NCBI GenBank assembly: GCA_008973525.1
Contig: WACJ01000412.1
Location: forward strand, 124,001 to 188,000
Length of the DNA stretch: 64,000 nt
DNA from: Stenopsyche tienmushanensis
Taxonomy: Eukaryota > Arthropoda > Insecta > Trichoptera > Stenopsychidae
Direction: 5' to 3'
The notes beneath the pieces were generated by a model, which searched no databases, was not told where the DNA came from, and saw only the letters and a list, made by a program, of their open reading frames with translations. Every line of letters starts with the position of its first letter. Position 1 is the stretch's first letter. Of this stretch, positions 13,010-24,700 are shown in pieces. Made by a program: the position numbers and the translations under genes.

Positions 13010-13424
13010 TTTATAGAGGGGTAAAATCAGTTTTCCCGATAGGCCATAGGGGTAACAAGACTGAAAAGGTTAGGACCGCTGGTTCACCGATCATAGAAAA
13101 TGCCGCAAAAAGCCCTAAAAGAAGACCTAAGAGTGGCTATAATGTTTGTATGCTCAATCTGTCCGCTTTTCGGACCGTTGATATGACGAATGAGTGGATC
13201 GCGATCGGATGCCATACCAGAAAATAGGGATTAGACAGCTTAAGTGCTTCCATTAAAAACGGACAGAGTCAATCAGTTTTACATGTAAAGTAGAATGGTT
13301 GAATAAAATAAAAAGCATATGCAACTCTTGACCGGGTCGGTATTCTGCGTTTTGCGCCCCAAGCCAAGTTGCGCCCGTGGCGGGCGCTTGCTTTGCCACG
13401 CCCTTATTACGGCCCTGATTTTGA
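13010..13424. mobile_element. hAT-like MITE, family B copy 1
   Basis: The right end in reverse complement reads CAGGGCCGTAATAAGGGCGT, followed by GGCAAAGCAAGCGCCCGCCA and GGCTTGGGGCGCAAAACGCA. Starts of the form CAGGGCCG are typical of hAT-superfamily ends. Internal blocks (TGCCGCAAAAAGCCCTAAAA; CCGCTTTTCGGACC; ATATGACGAATGAG) recur at about 36470-36894, 43070-43310, 44890-45285 and 63900-64000. The left end is not defined. Non-coding. Confidence 0.55.
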
Positions 13425-13608
13425 GCTCCAAGATTTTTTCATAAAAGTTCTCACCAACTCCGAGTCACTTTTTGTGTATTTCTTAAAAAAAATTGTATGG
13501 AATAAAATTAAAATATTGGGGGTTTATAAATAAAAAAAATAGTATTTTATTATGCAGGATATTTATTAAGTATATTAGGCGTTTTATTTGGTTTATTAAT
13601 TTTTGTAA

Positions 13609-14420
13609 TCATGTATGATATTTTTTGAAGCAATCTCCTAGGATGAAGCGCTGATTTCCTTTCGCAAGCGTCGCAAATATATAGCGTTCGCTTTCATCCT
13701 TTTTCAGTTTCACGGTCTGAACACCATAGTCTTTATAATTCCACCCTGATCTACTATAGACGAAATGAAGACTTCCGTCTGACCGTTGATCGTGATCAGT
13801 TGACGACAATTGTTCCAATTTGGACTTCGTAGGAGCGCGGAAGTCACCAATAAGTTGCATCAACAATTGTCAGCTAAATTTTGTATGATTAATTGGCTTT
13901 CTATTTTCTTTGATTTTACATTCATTGTGTAAAATATGAAAGTTTACAATTGATGTTTCAAAACCCGTAATAAAATAACTTGCTCCGGCACTTCAAAGTC
14001 TTTCGCATGAAATAATATGATGTTGCGTATTGCGATCTGCCGTGTCTATCCCGCCCATATTTTTAATGTAAACTGGCTTATTTATTAGCTCATCTTGATT
14101 AGATTGTTATGGGGTTGTCCTTGTTCTTTTACTCATTGATTGGGAAGTTGTCGAATGCTTGTACTGAGCATTGTGACTATTATTTTGTCTCACCAAGCTA
14201 TCTTGTTTTCTGTATGCTATCTTTCGTCCCACTGCTAATCTTGGTTTTTTTATATGATTAAGTAAACCCTTTCTGTTGATCATTATCGTGCGAGAAAACA
14301 TTTCCTTTTGAAGAGTTCTCCAGCAAGGGTTGAATTGGTGTAAAACATATCCGTAAATATATGATAGTCTTTTATGTATGAGTTTGCCTATTGTAGATTA
14401 TTAAAAATATTATTCTGCCA
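13609..14420 (-). pseudogene. Broken piggyBac-like (PGBD-type) transposase, C-terminal half
   Basis: On the minus strand, in order: HIFTDMFYTNSTLAGELFKR, matching the family's D-N-F-Y-T-S segment; then NRKGL; then NMGGIDTADR, matching M-G-G-V-D-x-x-D; then IVNFHILHNE and NHTKF; then QLIGDFRAPTKS; then a C-terminal run ending GDCFKKYHT, which resembles the C-x-x-C-F-x-x-Y-H zinc-binding tail. The pieces fall in different frames with stops, so it is inactive. The N-terminal half and the terminal repeats were not found. Confidence 0.75.
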
Positions 14421-14599
14421 TCACGTGAAAACGTGGTACGATCCATAAAAAGTTAATATTCTTATTCCTTCCGTCCAATCTAACAAGATATTGGCCAGTC
14501 TATAAATACATTCCATTTATGAGAGACTTGTCAAATGCATTGGAAACATAAAACCGATACAATTTTAATCAATTATACATTCTCAATTTAAATGTATTA

Positions 14600-14810
14600 T
14601 ATTTTCCCAGTCTTGCATTATCGCGGTGTAGAATTACATACCACTTCTTTGGACCGACACTCAACAATTTTGCTTTGATTTTATGAATTGTCGTTAATAG
14701 ATATTCGGAGTAATCTATCCGTCATTTGGGAGCAATTCAAATTGAATCTCTTGAGAATTTCACCACACCCACATCACCTTTTTTGGGTGTAATCCGCTTC
14801 GAGCTTATTT
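14600..14810 (-). mobile_element. Mariner-like transposase scrap next to the piggyBac remnant
   Basis: The minus strand reads IQFELLPNDG in one frame and, about 100 bp further, KKWYVILHRDNARLG in another. Mariner transposases have F-E-L-L-P then about 30 residues later L-H-x-D-N-A-R-x-H around the second catalytic aspartate. The histidine after D-N-A-R is lost. No terminal repeats are visible. Its position directly 5' of the piggyBac remnant suggests insertion of one dead element into or beside another. Confidence 0.5.
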
Positions 14811-16064
14811 TTCTTGTGGATTTCCTTCGTCCATCCATTGTCTTTAACGTTTGCTGCCGTATATGAATAATTTATCATATCATACAACAATGCGCTTCAA
14901 CAAATGTTATTTTTTATAACGCCAACTGCAGTCGATTTGCTGACTTTGGCTCCATATGGCACTCAATGATTCAACTTCATATTGCTGATGGCCAACAAAT
15001 ATTATCACATCAATAGGACATGTATTCATCTCCACCAAATCTTTCAAACTGCTATTTATTTTTCACATGCTAACACGTATATAAGTATATAAAATGTTTT
15101 GGAGCCGTATAAGATTAAGGTTTAACCAGAATTAATTTATTCGTAGTTCTTGTACTTTCAACGACGATGCATAATTTGATACCCAAGGTTGGATCAAGTT
15201 TCAAGTGTACGTTGTAAAAAGTGAATTATTTCCATTTGTGAGAATATTGATAAATTCAATCAATTTTCTTTTGACACAAAAAATGTTTTTACTACCCATA
15301 AATAAATAGATTATATGATAGACTATAATTTCTCCGAATAAAATTGTATACACAACGCGATCATACACTCTACATTATGTAACCAAATTAATACATTACC
15401 TTTGTTACATATTTATACAGTATCAATACATAAAATATATTCCGCATGTAAGCATTTCCATGAAAACTTTAAATAGACGTATATAATAACATTTTTATTT
15501 CAATTTGCTATTATATCATAGGACGTATTATGTTTCTGATCATAATACATAACTGCCGTCTATATTGAATCGAATGCAAATTTATGAAGAAATTATAGAT
15601 AATTTGTGTTAATTATGCCATACGTAAACAGCAGAATGTTTTAGCTTACATCTGAGAATTTCATCATTTTGTTAATGCATTTTTAATATAGATATTAAGC
15701 ATTCGTCTTATGATATTTATTTATATTTTGCATATAGGAATTTAAAATATTTGCTGACGATATGCAAATGAAATTGAATCGTTTCAATTGTTTTAAAAAT
15801 GTATTGAATTCAATGAACATTCATTTTTCAAGTCATCAAAAATAATTTGTATTCATCAATCGGAAATTTACATGATCGGTATTCTCATATTACCGACAAA
15901 AAACCGATTGAAATCGACCTTCGATCAAATGCCAGTGGAGATTATACGATGCACTCTCAAATATTTAATTTCCATCAAGCATGTATTAATAATGTGGTTT
16001 TTTTGTTTACGTTATTTGAAGGTTGTTAAGGCTTGTGTTAATTTTATTTTTTTTATCTTTACAG
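14811..16064. other. AT-rich intron or upstream sequence of calsyntenin
   Basis: I recognise no exon here. It ends at a clear acceptor, TTTTATCTTTACAG at 16051-16064, immediately before the first recognised calsyntenin exon. The split codon at 16065 shows that at least one more coding exon lies upstream. Confidence 0.5.
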
Positions 16065-19000
16065 CCACACCATATCTCGACTTAGTAGACTTGGAAGAAG
16101 GCTATCATGGTCTTATAAAGGAAAATGAAACCATTGTGGAAGTCAGGCCGCCGATCAGAGCCAAAGGCGATATATGCTCGTATGTCATCCTTAACAATAA
16201 ACATCATGGAGAAGCTCCATTCGAGGTAATAAATTGATCCAATTCTACGTTAATTGTTTTTATTTGACCTTCAACTTGGAATGTACTTTAATTGAATTAT
16301 TTTTTCAGGTTGTTCTTACTAACGGTAACGAAGCAACATTACATGTCCGTCATAGCCTCAACTGTGAAAAGAGACGAAACTACAAATTTGATATTGCCGC
16401 AGCTGGCTGCGATGGACAATATTCTGAAACGTAAGCTAATTTTGATCGTCGATATATAAACTTGCGACGAATTAAATTTAATCAAAAACGTCTTTATTTC
16501 AGTGCTGTGGTCCACATAACAGTAGTCGATATTAATGAATATCGTCCGGTATTTGAAGAAACTTCATACGTCCGCGAAGTCGAAGAAGGACGTCTCTATA
16601 AAGAAATTGTGCGAGTAAAAGCTACCGACAGAGACTGCACGCCAAAATATGGAGACGTTTGCAAATATGAAATTCTTACAGCAGACCAACCATTCCTCAT
16701 CGACAATGAAGGTACGATATATGAAAATTATTAAATGTTTCATTGTAATATTTAGATCATTTTTTATTCGGAACATTATTTTACAGGTGTGATCAGAAAC
16801 ACAGAACCGTTAGATTATGAAAGATCGCATAATCATATACTATCTGTTGTGGCTTACGATTGTGGAATGAGACAATCTGTACCTGTTATGGTCACCATCA
16901 AAGTTAATAGACAATGTAATATGGGATGGAAAGGTATTATATTTATCTATCAATATTATCATAATTTTATTTATTAAAATAGCGGCAATTAAAATATATT
17001 TAACTATATAGGAGTCGCTGAACGTGTTGATTATCCACCTGGCGGCGGAGCTTTATCGCTGTTCCCTTCAGCGACATTAGAAGAATGCGCAACAAAACGA
17101 TGCGCAGAAGGCGAAGCCGGTGGAGCAGTACAAGGTCTTCGCGCCACCGTCACGTTGAGAAGCTCTCACATTGGCAAAGGATGTGATAGAGATACCTATT
17201 CAGTGCACAGTCAACGAAGAATATGTGGTAAAATATAGATTTTTACATTGATTTAGCTCGTCTTTAATGTATCCTCGTATAATACAATACAATTTAATAT
17301 TTTCAGGCGCCAATTCTCAATCTATCGATCTATTACCCAGTCCCGGCGTTGGATCAGAATGGACAAAGACATTGAAAACTGATGAAGGTATTTAAAATAA
17401 ATGCATGTAAATGTATGTAAATCATCTCTTTATATTACTTGGATCTATGTAATATGAATGCATATTTACAGGTCATGAATCGGATCAAATATTCTCATTT
17501 GACGGTGTAACAACAGCCGCTATTATTCCCGAAACCGTATTAAATCATACATTAACGGGCACATTCTCTATATCGACATGGATGAAACACGCTGATCATC
17601 CGGAAATGGACAAGCACCGAAAGGAGCATATAATTTGCTTGGCTGATGATCATAGTAAGTTTTAAATTTATATTATTCAATGCGTCTCTTTGTAATGGTC
17701 GCGAATTTAAAATTTTATTCCGTTTATTTCAGAAATGAACCGACATCACTACGCGCTTTTTGTACGTAACTGCCGTCTTATTTTGTTATTGAGAAGAGAT
17801 TTCACCGAAGGCGATCTTAATATATTCAGACCTGCCGAATGGAGGTGGAAGATTCCACAGGTGCGTTTTTAATCCGCGCGTTTTCATGTGTAAATATTAT
17901 AAATGCTTATAATTTATTATAATCGTTTTGTTTTAGGTCTGCGATAATGAATGGCATCATTATTCTGTCAACATGCATTTCCCAACCGTTGAATTGTACG
18001 TCGATGGAAGACTTCATCATGCTGAACCTAAAAATCCTGAAGTTATTGACGATTGGCCACTTCATCCCACTAAAGATATCACAACCACTCTTACAGTCGG
18101 AGCCTGCTGGCAAGGTAAATAATTTGGATGCATTAAAAGTAATGATAATTAAAATGTGTATGTATATTTGACGTTTTGTTTTTATTCTTCAGGATCTGAT
18201 AATAAGATGAAGCATTATATGAAAGGTTCCCTTGCTGGTCTCAATGTATTGTTAAATAACGTTGAAGGACATCAACAACTTAAATGTCTTGCACAATGCA
18301 GAGAAGGCTTAAGTCTTGCTCCTGATCTATGTTAGTAATTTATTTATTTCATAATTTAATTAATGTTCAATTGCGCATTTCATTAAATTAAATCATCGTA
18401 TTTCAGACTTGAATTCCGTAGTTGTTGAGGGTGGAAGCGTTCAAGACTTGGAAAATTTACTACACAAAGTAACATATACAAACTCGAGAATGTTCCCCAC
18501 GCCTGGACGCAGAAATGTACACATTGCTACCTCAATTAAGTACGTGATTACTTTATAATATGTTTTTTATTCTTATTAGAAAGATGATTAATGATAAATT
18601 ATTATTTTCAGTTGTGATAATGGCCGTAATGTAAAAATACGCCCCGCAGAATCCTACATTATGGTACTGCAACCACAAACACCGACCATTCTTATCAATG
18701 GTACAACCAATACACCTTGTGATTATTCTCATTTCCGTGCTAGCGTCGGGGTATTTTCTGACGTCAGCGTCAGCGTTTTAAACTCTGATGGTACTGCCCC
18801 TAAAGGTAAAAAGCATTCCTCGTTATATTTATTTTAATAATCATTTTAAATATTTGCTTATGGTAGTGTATTTCATTTTTAAAGATAAAGCCGCCCAGAA
18901 GCTGGATTCATGCGTTGTTTCTGTATATCCCGCATTGAATCCTGATCATGAAGCTTTGGCCATACGCGGAGCAGCAGAATTACCTTTGCATTATGATATA

Positions 19001-21751
19001 AGAGCGACTGTATCACGCGATGGAGTTATATTAGGAGGAGCTGATTCCGTAGAAAGCTACCAAAAAGTATATACCGTTTACAAATAAATACATACGTAAT
19101 CATTTTCAAATTAATAAAATATTTTTTTACTTGTAGGTATTACATCAAATTGAATACACAAATAAAAAACCGGCATACTACCTCAACAGAGTATTTAAAT
19201 TGACGTGCTCTGAACTCAACGGTCGATTCACCAGTAATGAATACGTCCAAACCGTAAGTTCTCAAATACAACTCGTTTGTAAATATATAAACGTGGAAGT
19301 CATGAATATGATTTTATTGTTTTTTTTTTTTATAGCTCACTGTTATTCATCCTCATTTGAAAGGAGTTGAACATTCACCCAAAGAACTTCATGCACCAGC
19401 AATAGCACATCGTACCGAATTACACACGGGAATGGCAGATAAAATGGATCCCGTTGACCGCATCCTCAATAATGTGATTATTAAATTTTAAGTTTACGAA
19501 TGAGGTTATAGAGGAACGATTTTAATGTTTATGTATTTTTTGTAGGATAATCATGGTCATGACAGCCATGAAAAACATCCAGCGGATAGGCATTCATTAC
19601 CTCAACGACAATACGTTGCGCACGCACAAGTCAGTTCTCATAACGTCGATATGCTGGCACCGAGAGTAACGGATACCATTAAACAAAATAGTAAATTCAA
19701 TTATTTTTATTTATTGAATTTGATGCTAAAATTTATCGCTGTTATTAAATTTGTATTTATTTTTACCTTCACAGATCACGTAGCACTGCTCATTGGTGTT
19801 ATTTGCGTGGGCTTTTTAATTTTGGGTGTTGGCGTAGCCGCAGCTAGAGCTAAACGCTCTTTCAGCTCACGAGGAGAAGTTGGTGGACAACAACCACAAG
19901 CAACAAACCAAGAAGTGGAGATGGCCTGGGATGATTCTGCCTTAACAATTACAGTTAACCCCATGGAAACAGTAAGCAATTCAAATTAATAATCGATCTA
20001 AAATATATATTAATTAATATATTAAGCCTTTCAAACCGGTCAATTTACATGCTTTAATGTAAATCCGTTTTTCTGTAAGCTCCGCCCCAGAATATAAAGA
20101 GCTTGATAAAGAGCCAGGCTCAATAAATGAACCCTAACCTTGTTGATCCTTCATTTCTTCGGAATATTGCATGTTGCGAATGTGTTGTGAAAATAAAAGG
20201 ATAAGATTACCGTGCAAGCCTTCTAGTTTACCAACTGAAAGAGTAGATTTTGCAAAGGAGTGTTGATAGTTGACTAATGACACTACTCAATAACATTCAA
20301 AGAGGAATAACAAAATTGATCAACGATAAGAATGATGTGAGTATCTTAATTATCAAAACAAACACCTGCTCTCAAGACAACACAAATGAAAGTCATCTTA
20401 TCTTTGTTGAAAGAGCTTAATAGTCTATCCGACGATTTCAGTTAATTATGTTAGGGGGACCCATAAGTAGTCAATTATTTTGAGAGCGTGTCGTTACATT
20501 TACGTTAAATTTGTGGTGTTTACGGCAAAATTCTTAAACTCAACAAGTGTCAGCGATGGTTTCGAAGATTCTCAAGTGGCAATTTAAGCCTAGTTGATGA
20601 CCACCGAAGTGGGAGACCTACTGAATTCGATACCGAGCTGCTGAAATCGTTAATGAATTCAGATCGAAAATTAAGTGATAAACAGAAATAACGTCAAGAC
20701 TCGGGGCTACTTGCTCAACAGTGCAAAAACACTTGCACACGATTGGGCTGGCTTTCAACTAATCAACCGGCTGTGCTAACTTCTAAACCTTCTTTGACTA
20801 TGAAAAAGGTCCTCTTGAGCATATGGTGGGATTGTGGTGGGATAATACACTTTGAGTTTCTAAAATTAGGAAAAACTATCAATGCACAAATTTCGTCAAC
20901 CGAAAAGGCGTGATATTGCATCATGATAATGCCAGACTCCATGCAGCTAAAGTAACCCAGGAAAAAATTAGGAAACTCAATTGGAAACTGCTACCTTATC
21001 CGCCATATTCGCCAGATATTGCGCCGTCTGATTATTATTTATTCAGACGGTGCAATATCTGGCGCAGGCTGTTCTAGGCACTGGCATCTGGCAAGTTCTA
21101 GGCACTCCATTGAAAATAAGACATTTTGAAATGCAAGTCCCGATAATACCAGTAGAAGCTCAAGAGCAGATCAAAGAAAACCTTCGAGATGAAAGTCGTG
21201 AGGATCTAGTCCACGAAGAGGTGTTGATCCCACGAGATCCGGTTACGAACTGCTGAAGACCGCTATCTCCGCACCCCCCCTTTGCTTTGGCGTACAAAAA
21301 TGCACCAATCAGGTGTCTTAGCGAGGAATCCTTGGCGATGATTTTATATTTTTAATTTAATTGCCATCCACCCACGCAATAAATATTTACGAGTTTCTAT
21401 AAAAAAATATATTGAGAATATTTGTATGTGTTTTAGGGTTAATTTGAGTGGCGAATAATAAAAATAATTGTGTTTTATTTAATATAATTTCCAGAATGAG
21501 GAAGAGGGTCGCGAAGCTTTGGATAGCTCAGACGGGGACAGTTGCTCAGATTCCGACTCAGACTGTCAGCACGATTCATCCGACGATGAAGATAATGGCG
21601 GTCAGTACAAACATCAATTTTATTAACGTATTCAATTTAAATATTTGATATATTAATGTTCTGTTTTTTTTTCCTTGTAGTTATGATCAATATGCGCAAC
21701 AACAAATATAAAAATGTAAACCAACTTGAATGGGACAACTCCACTATGTAA
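16065..21751 (+). CDS. Cals: Calsyntenin (5' partial, 19 exons)
   Basis: Type I membrane cadherin-family protein of the secretory pathway and synapses; vertebrate relatives link cargo vesicles to kinesin-1. Exons by GT-AG junctions and frame: 16065-16225, 16309-16430, 16503-16711, 16787-16933, 17012-17227, 17307-17387, 17472-17654, 17733-17860, 17937-18114, 18193-18330, 18407-18539, 18612-18805, 18885-19066, 19137-19253, 19336-19473, 19546-19690, 19775-19971, 21495-21600, 21681-21751. They sum to 947 residues plus stop, after a 2-nt split codon. Fragment residues 1-215 hold two cadherin repeats (linker VDINEYRPVF), about 315-500 a LamG domain (SHIGKGCDRDTYS precedes it), and about 826-850 the membrane helix (ALLIGVICVGFLILGVGV). 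The tail has AWDDSALTITVNPMET, an acidic Ser/Asp run and LEWDNSTM at the end. The signal-peptide exon is missing from what I can see. Family assignment is very secure. Confidence 0.95.
20451..21064 (+). pseudogene. Dead mariner element in a calsyntenin intron
   Basis: The left end TTAGGGGGACCCATAAGTAG resembles mariner terminal repeats. Plus-strand readings give QRWFRRFSSGN, LVDDHRSGRPTEFDTELLKS, then WWDCGGIIHFE, then (after frame changes) HHDNARLHAAKV, LNWKLLPYPPYSPDIAPSDY and YLF. These match mariner order: helix-turn-helix linker, W-W-D-x-x-G, H-x-D-N-A-R-x-H and Y-S-P-D-I-A-P-S-D-Y. Stops and frameshifts break it, and the normal 3' end is replaced by an inverted copy of its own last 22 nt. 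It lies in the same orientation as the host gene. Confidence 0.85.
21010..21064. repeat. 22-nt inverted duplication with 11-nt loop at the mariner break
   Basis: The left arm (21010-21031) starts CGCCAGATATTGCGCC and the right arm (21043-21064) is its reverse complement, with one mismatch in 22. The 11-nt spacer is TTATTATTTAT. The left arm is transposase codons (S-P-D-I-A-P-S-D); the right arm replaces the rest of the element. Confidence 0.9.
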
Positions 21752-24700
21752 AGATATTCCAGATTTAGTTAAAAAGGCAGCTTAAGTGTTGGTTTAAAGA
21801 TCAAAAAAAAAAAAAAAGAAGAGACGGAATCGTTTGTTGTGAATGTTGTGTACTTAAATTTACGAAAATAACATCTAGTTGTATTGTAAATTACATTTCT
21901 AAGAGTTAATTATGTATAAATATCTATATACACATATATATACACAATCACACACAAGATATAAATGTATATTGTGCGGTGTAGTTTACAAAACAATTGG
22001 CAGTGCGTTGATATCATTGTTAGTACTTTAGATGTGAAACAGTTATAAATTAAAACAGAAATTTTCGTTCGTATGGATAGACTCTCCACGTTGAATATTT
22101 TCGAGCATACGTTTTTATCGTTTTAAATTTGCCGCGTTTGATTTCATAAAAGTAATGTGTAGTTTTTGTATGGAAAAATTTCTGTTTTGCGTTTTTAAGT
22201 GTTTCTCATGGACCCGTTTCGAATCGTATTGATGTTTAGAGTGGATTAAAATCTTATCACCGTCTTACTTGCACACATAATTACGTAATATATATATATA
22301 TGTATGCGTTATTTGATTTTCGTTTTATAAATACACTCGCATATTTTTAAGGTTTTATACTTGAGATCCTGTTTAAATTTGATTTTCGTATATATTCCGT
22401 TTGGTTTGGTATAAATTTTACGGGACTAAATATTTTGAGTAACAATGAAATTTTGCACGATAAACAATCGTATTACAAGAATTATCGTTTTACATTTAAG
22501 TATCGGGTTGCTTTTGTCTTAATATTTTTTTTATCGTTAGTCTTATATATATATATATATATAAAATTGAATAGGTGCGTATTAGCTATCGAAAAATTTA
22601 GTTCTGGAAAATTTTTGTTATACAAGCTTTTGAGTATTGTTCAATTTTACTACATTTATTATTATTAATGTATTTTGTATGGTTAAAGTAGAATGTTTCG
22701 TTCGTTTTATTGATTGCTAACGTTATGGTTATGTATTTATACACATAATATATATATATATATATCGTTAGTAACTATTGACAATTTAAAATTTCATATC
22801 AATTTTTATTGGAGGCGTATCGCTGTTAGCTAAGCAAGTTTTTGTACTCTCGTAGCATAATAGGCCATGTTTCCAATATATAGCGTTTAATATCAGATGT
22901 GAAAGATTTATACGTGTAATAAGTAATAAGGTCCTTTAAATTGTAAGCTTCGGTGTGCTGTTTTTATTTCGAGACGAATTCTTCGACTATTTGAATAAAT
23001 ATTTTTAAATTAACGTAAACAATAGCAAATTTGCATAGATTTCTCACATTTGATATTTTGAGTTGTGTATTGAGACTAATTGTGTAAGTACACAAAAATG
23101 ACTCCCGGAGTCAACCACACTCCGTCTGTATGTAGATAGCAGCTATTTTCACTTATAAATAATTTTATTTTTTATAATCCGTAGTTTTTTTTTTTTTACT
23201 TAACGAATGCCATATTAGGTTACACTCGCTGCAATTTTTGAATAAAACACAGTGGGGTTAAAAAGGTTTTTTGTCATAAACGGCCCCACAATTTGCAGAG
23301 GTAGGTTAATTGTGTGTATATATTTTTGTCTACGTAGATAGAATTTACATGTATTGATTGAGTGTTGAACAAAAATATCAATGAATATATTAAAAATAAA
23401 GCAATTTGTATACACATGTCTATAAAATTATAGCGTTTATATTATATTTTTACAGTCATTGAATTATTAATCTTGAACAAAAATTTTATGTGCATTTTTA
23501 CATAATTATCATGATTTTATAAATGACGTTTTAGTCTCCAAACATTCCCGCCTCAATTATTATTTTTTTTCTTTTAGAAATCATTGTATTATTTTGTACC
23601 AAGTGATCAAATTGTATTCACAACTTTTTTTTTTTAATTATTATTTGCAACATTGTACTTTTATAAGTATTATTTTACATTTATATATTCGTAAGTATTA
23701 TTTTGTAATTTTTTAAAATATAAATACAAAATTGATTTTCATATCTATTAACGTGCCGATCTTTGCCTATTAAAATTGTATGTTTTAAAACAAATAAAAT
23801 TTTTACTCAAAAAATATCTTGTTAATTATCAAAATGCAACATATCAACCGCTTATCGGTTATTTACTTCTTTTCGATGTACACACAATTGTATCGCATTT
23901 TTAGTGATTAAATAGAAGGAAATAAATATTTTATACAATTATTTTTTTTTTATTATTAAAATATAACAACTCTTATTGTGACTTCATTTTTTGTATACAT
24001 GTATAAAAATAAAATTGTTACATACGATTCCTGTTACCGCAATGCGGGAATCTTATATTGCTTTACACAAATTTGTTCAATCGCATTGTAAATATAAAAT
24101 AGCCGCTTTTTAAAAAAAGAAACATTTAAAAACGATACGATTGCAATGTATGCCGTTTGCCTTCTATTTGAGCTTTAAAACCGTCGATAAAAAATTGACG
24201 ATGCTTATAAATGACAAATTCGACGAGCATTTTAATAACCATTCATATTACGCAGACACGGCGAATTAAAAAAAATCCATTGACGATTTTTATAATACAA
24301 AATGTCCAATTAATATTATCACATTGCAACAAAGGATGTATTTGAATGCAAAAATAACACATTTAACGAGGTTGCGATCAGATAAACCGATTGAAGATGA
24401 ACAAAATACTCCAATAACCCAGGTTAAAAGATGATAATGAACTATCCAAATATAGACGTTTACATTTATTTTACCTGCGTTATTTGAACAAGCACAAGGT
24501 AGTATTGTATCGTCATTCGATTTTACATTTACCGAGGTAAATTTAAATAATCAATCGAGCCACCTCTTTATCGATCAGGCTTATGATATCCTCGTTACGA
24601 TGTAAAAGATGTATTATCTTCCCTTTGAGCTTTCATTATAAAATATTGTCGACGTTCATGTTTGTCGTGCTACATTTTCGTTTAAATCGAAGGCAATCGG

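Larger units (their letters stand above)
19972..21494 (+). other. Enlarged intron of calsyntenin between the two W-D motif exons
   Basis: This 1,523-bp intron is far longer than the other introns found, which are about 70-85 bp. It begins GTAAGC and ends ATAATTTCCAG. It contains the mariner remnant at 20451-21064, a hairpin at its edge, and about 430 bp of other non-coding sequence that I do not recognise. Confidence 0.85.

Noticed and set aside
22545..22765. (TA)n runs considered as origin or promoter elements
   Set aside because: Short dinucleotide repeats in an AT-rich 3'UTR or intergenic region; nothing else supports a function.
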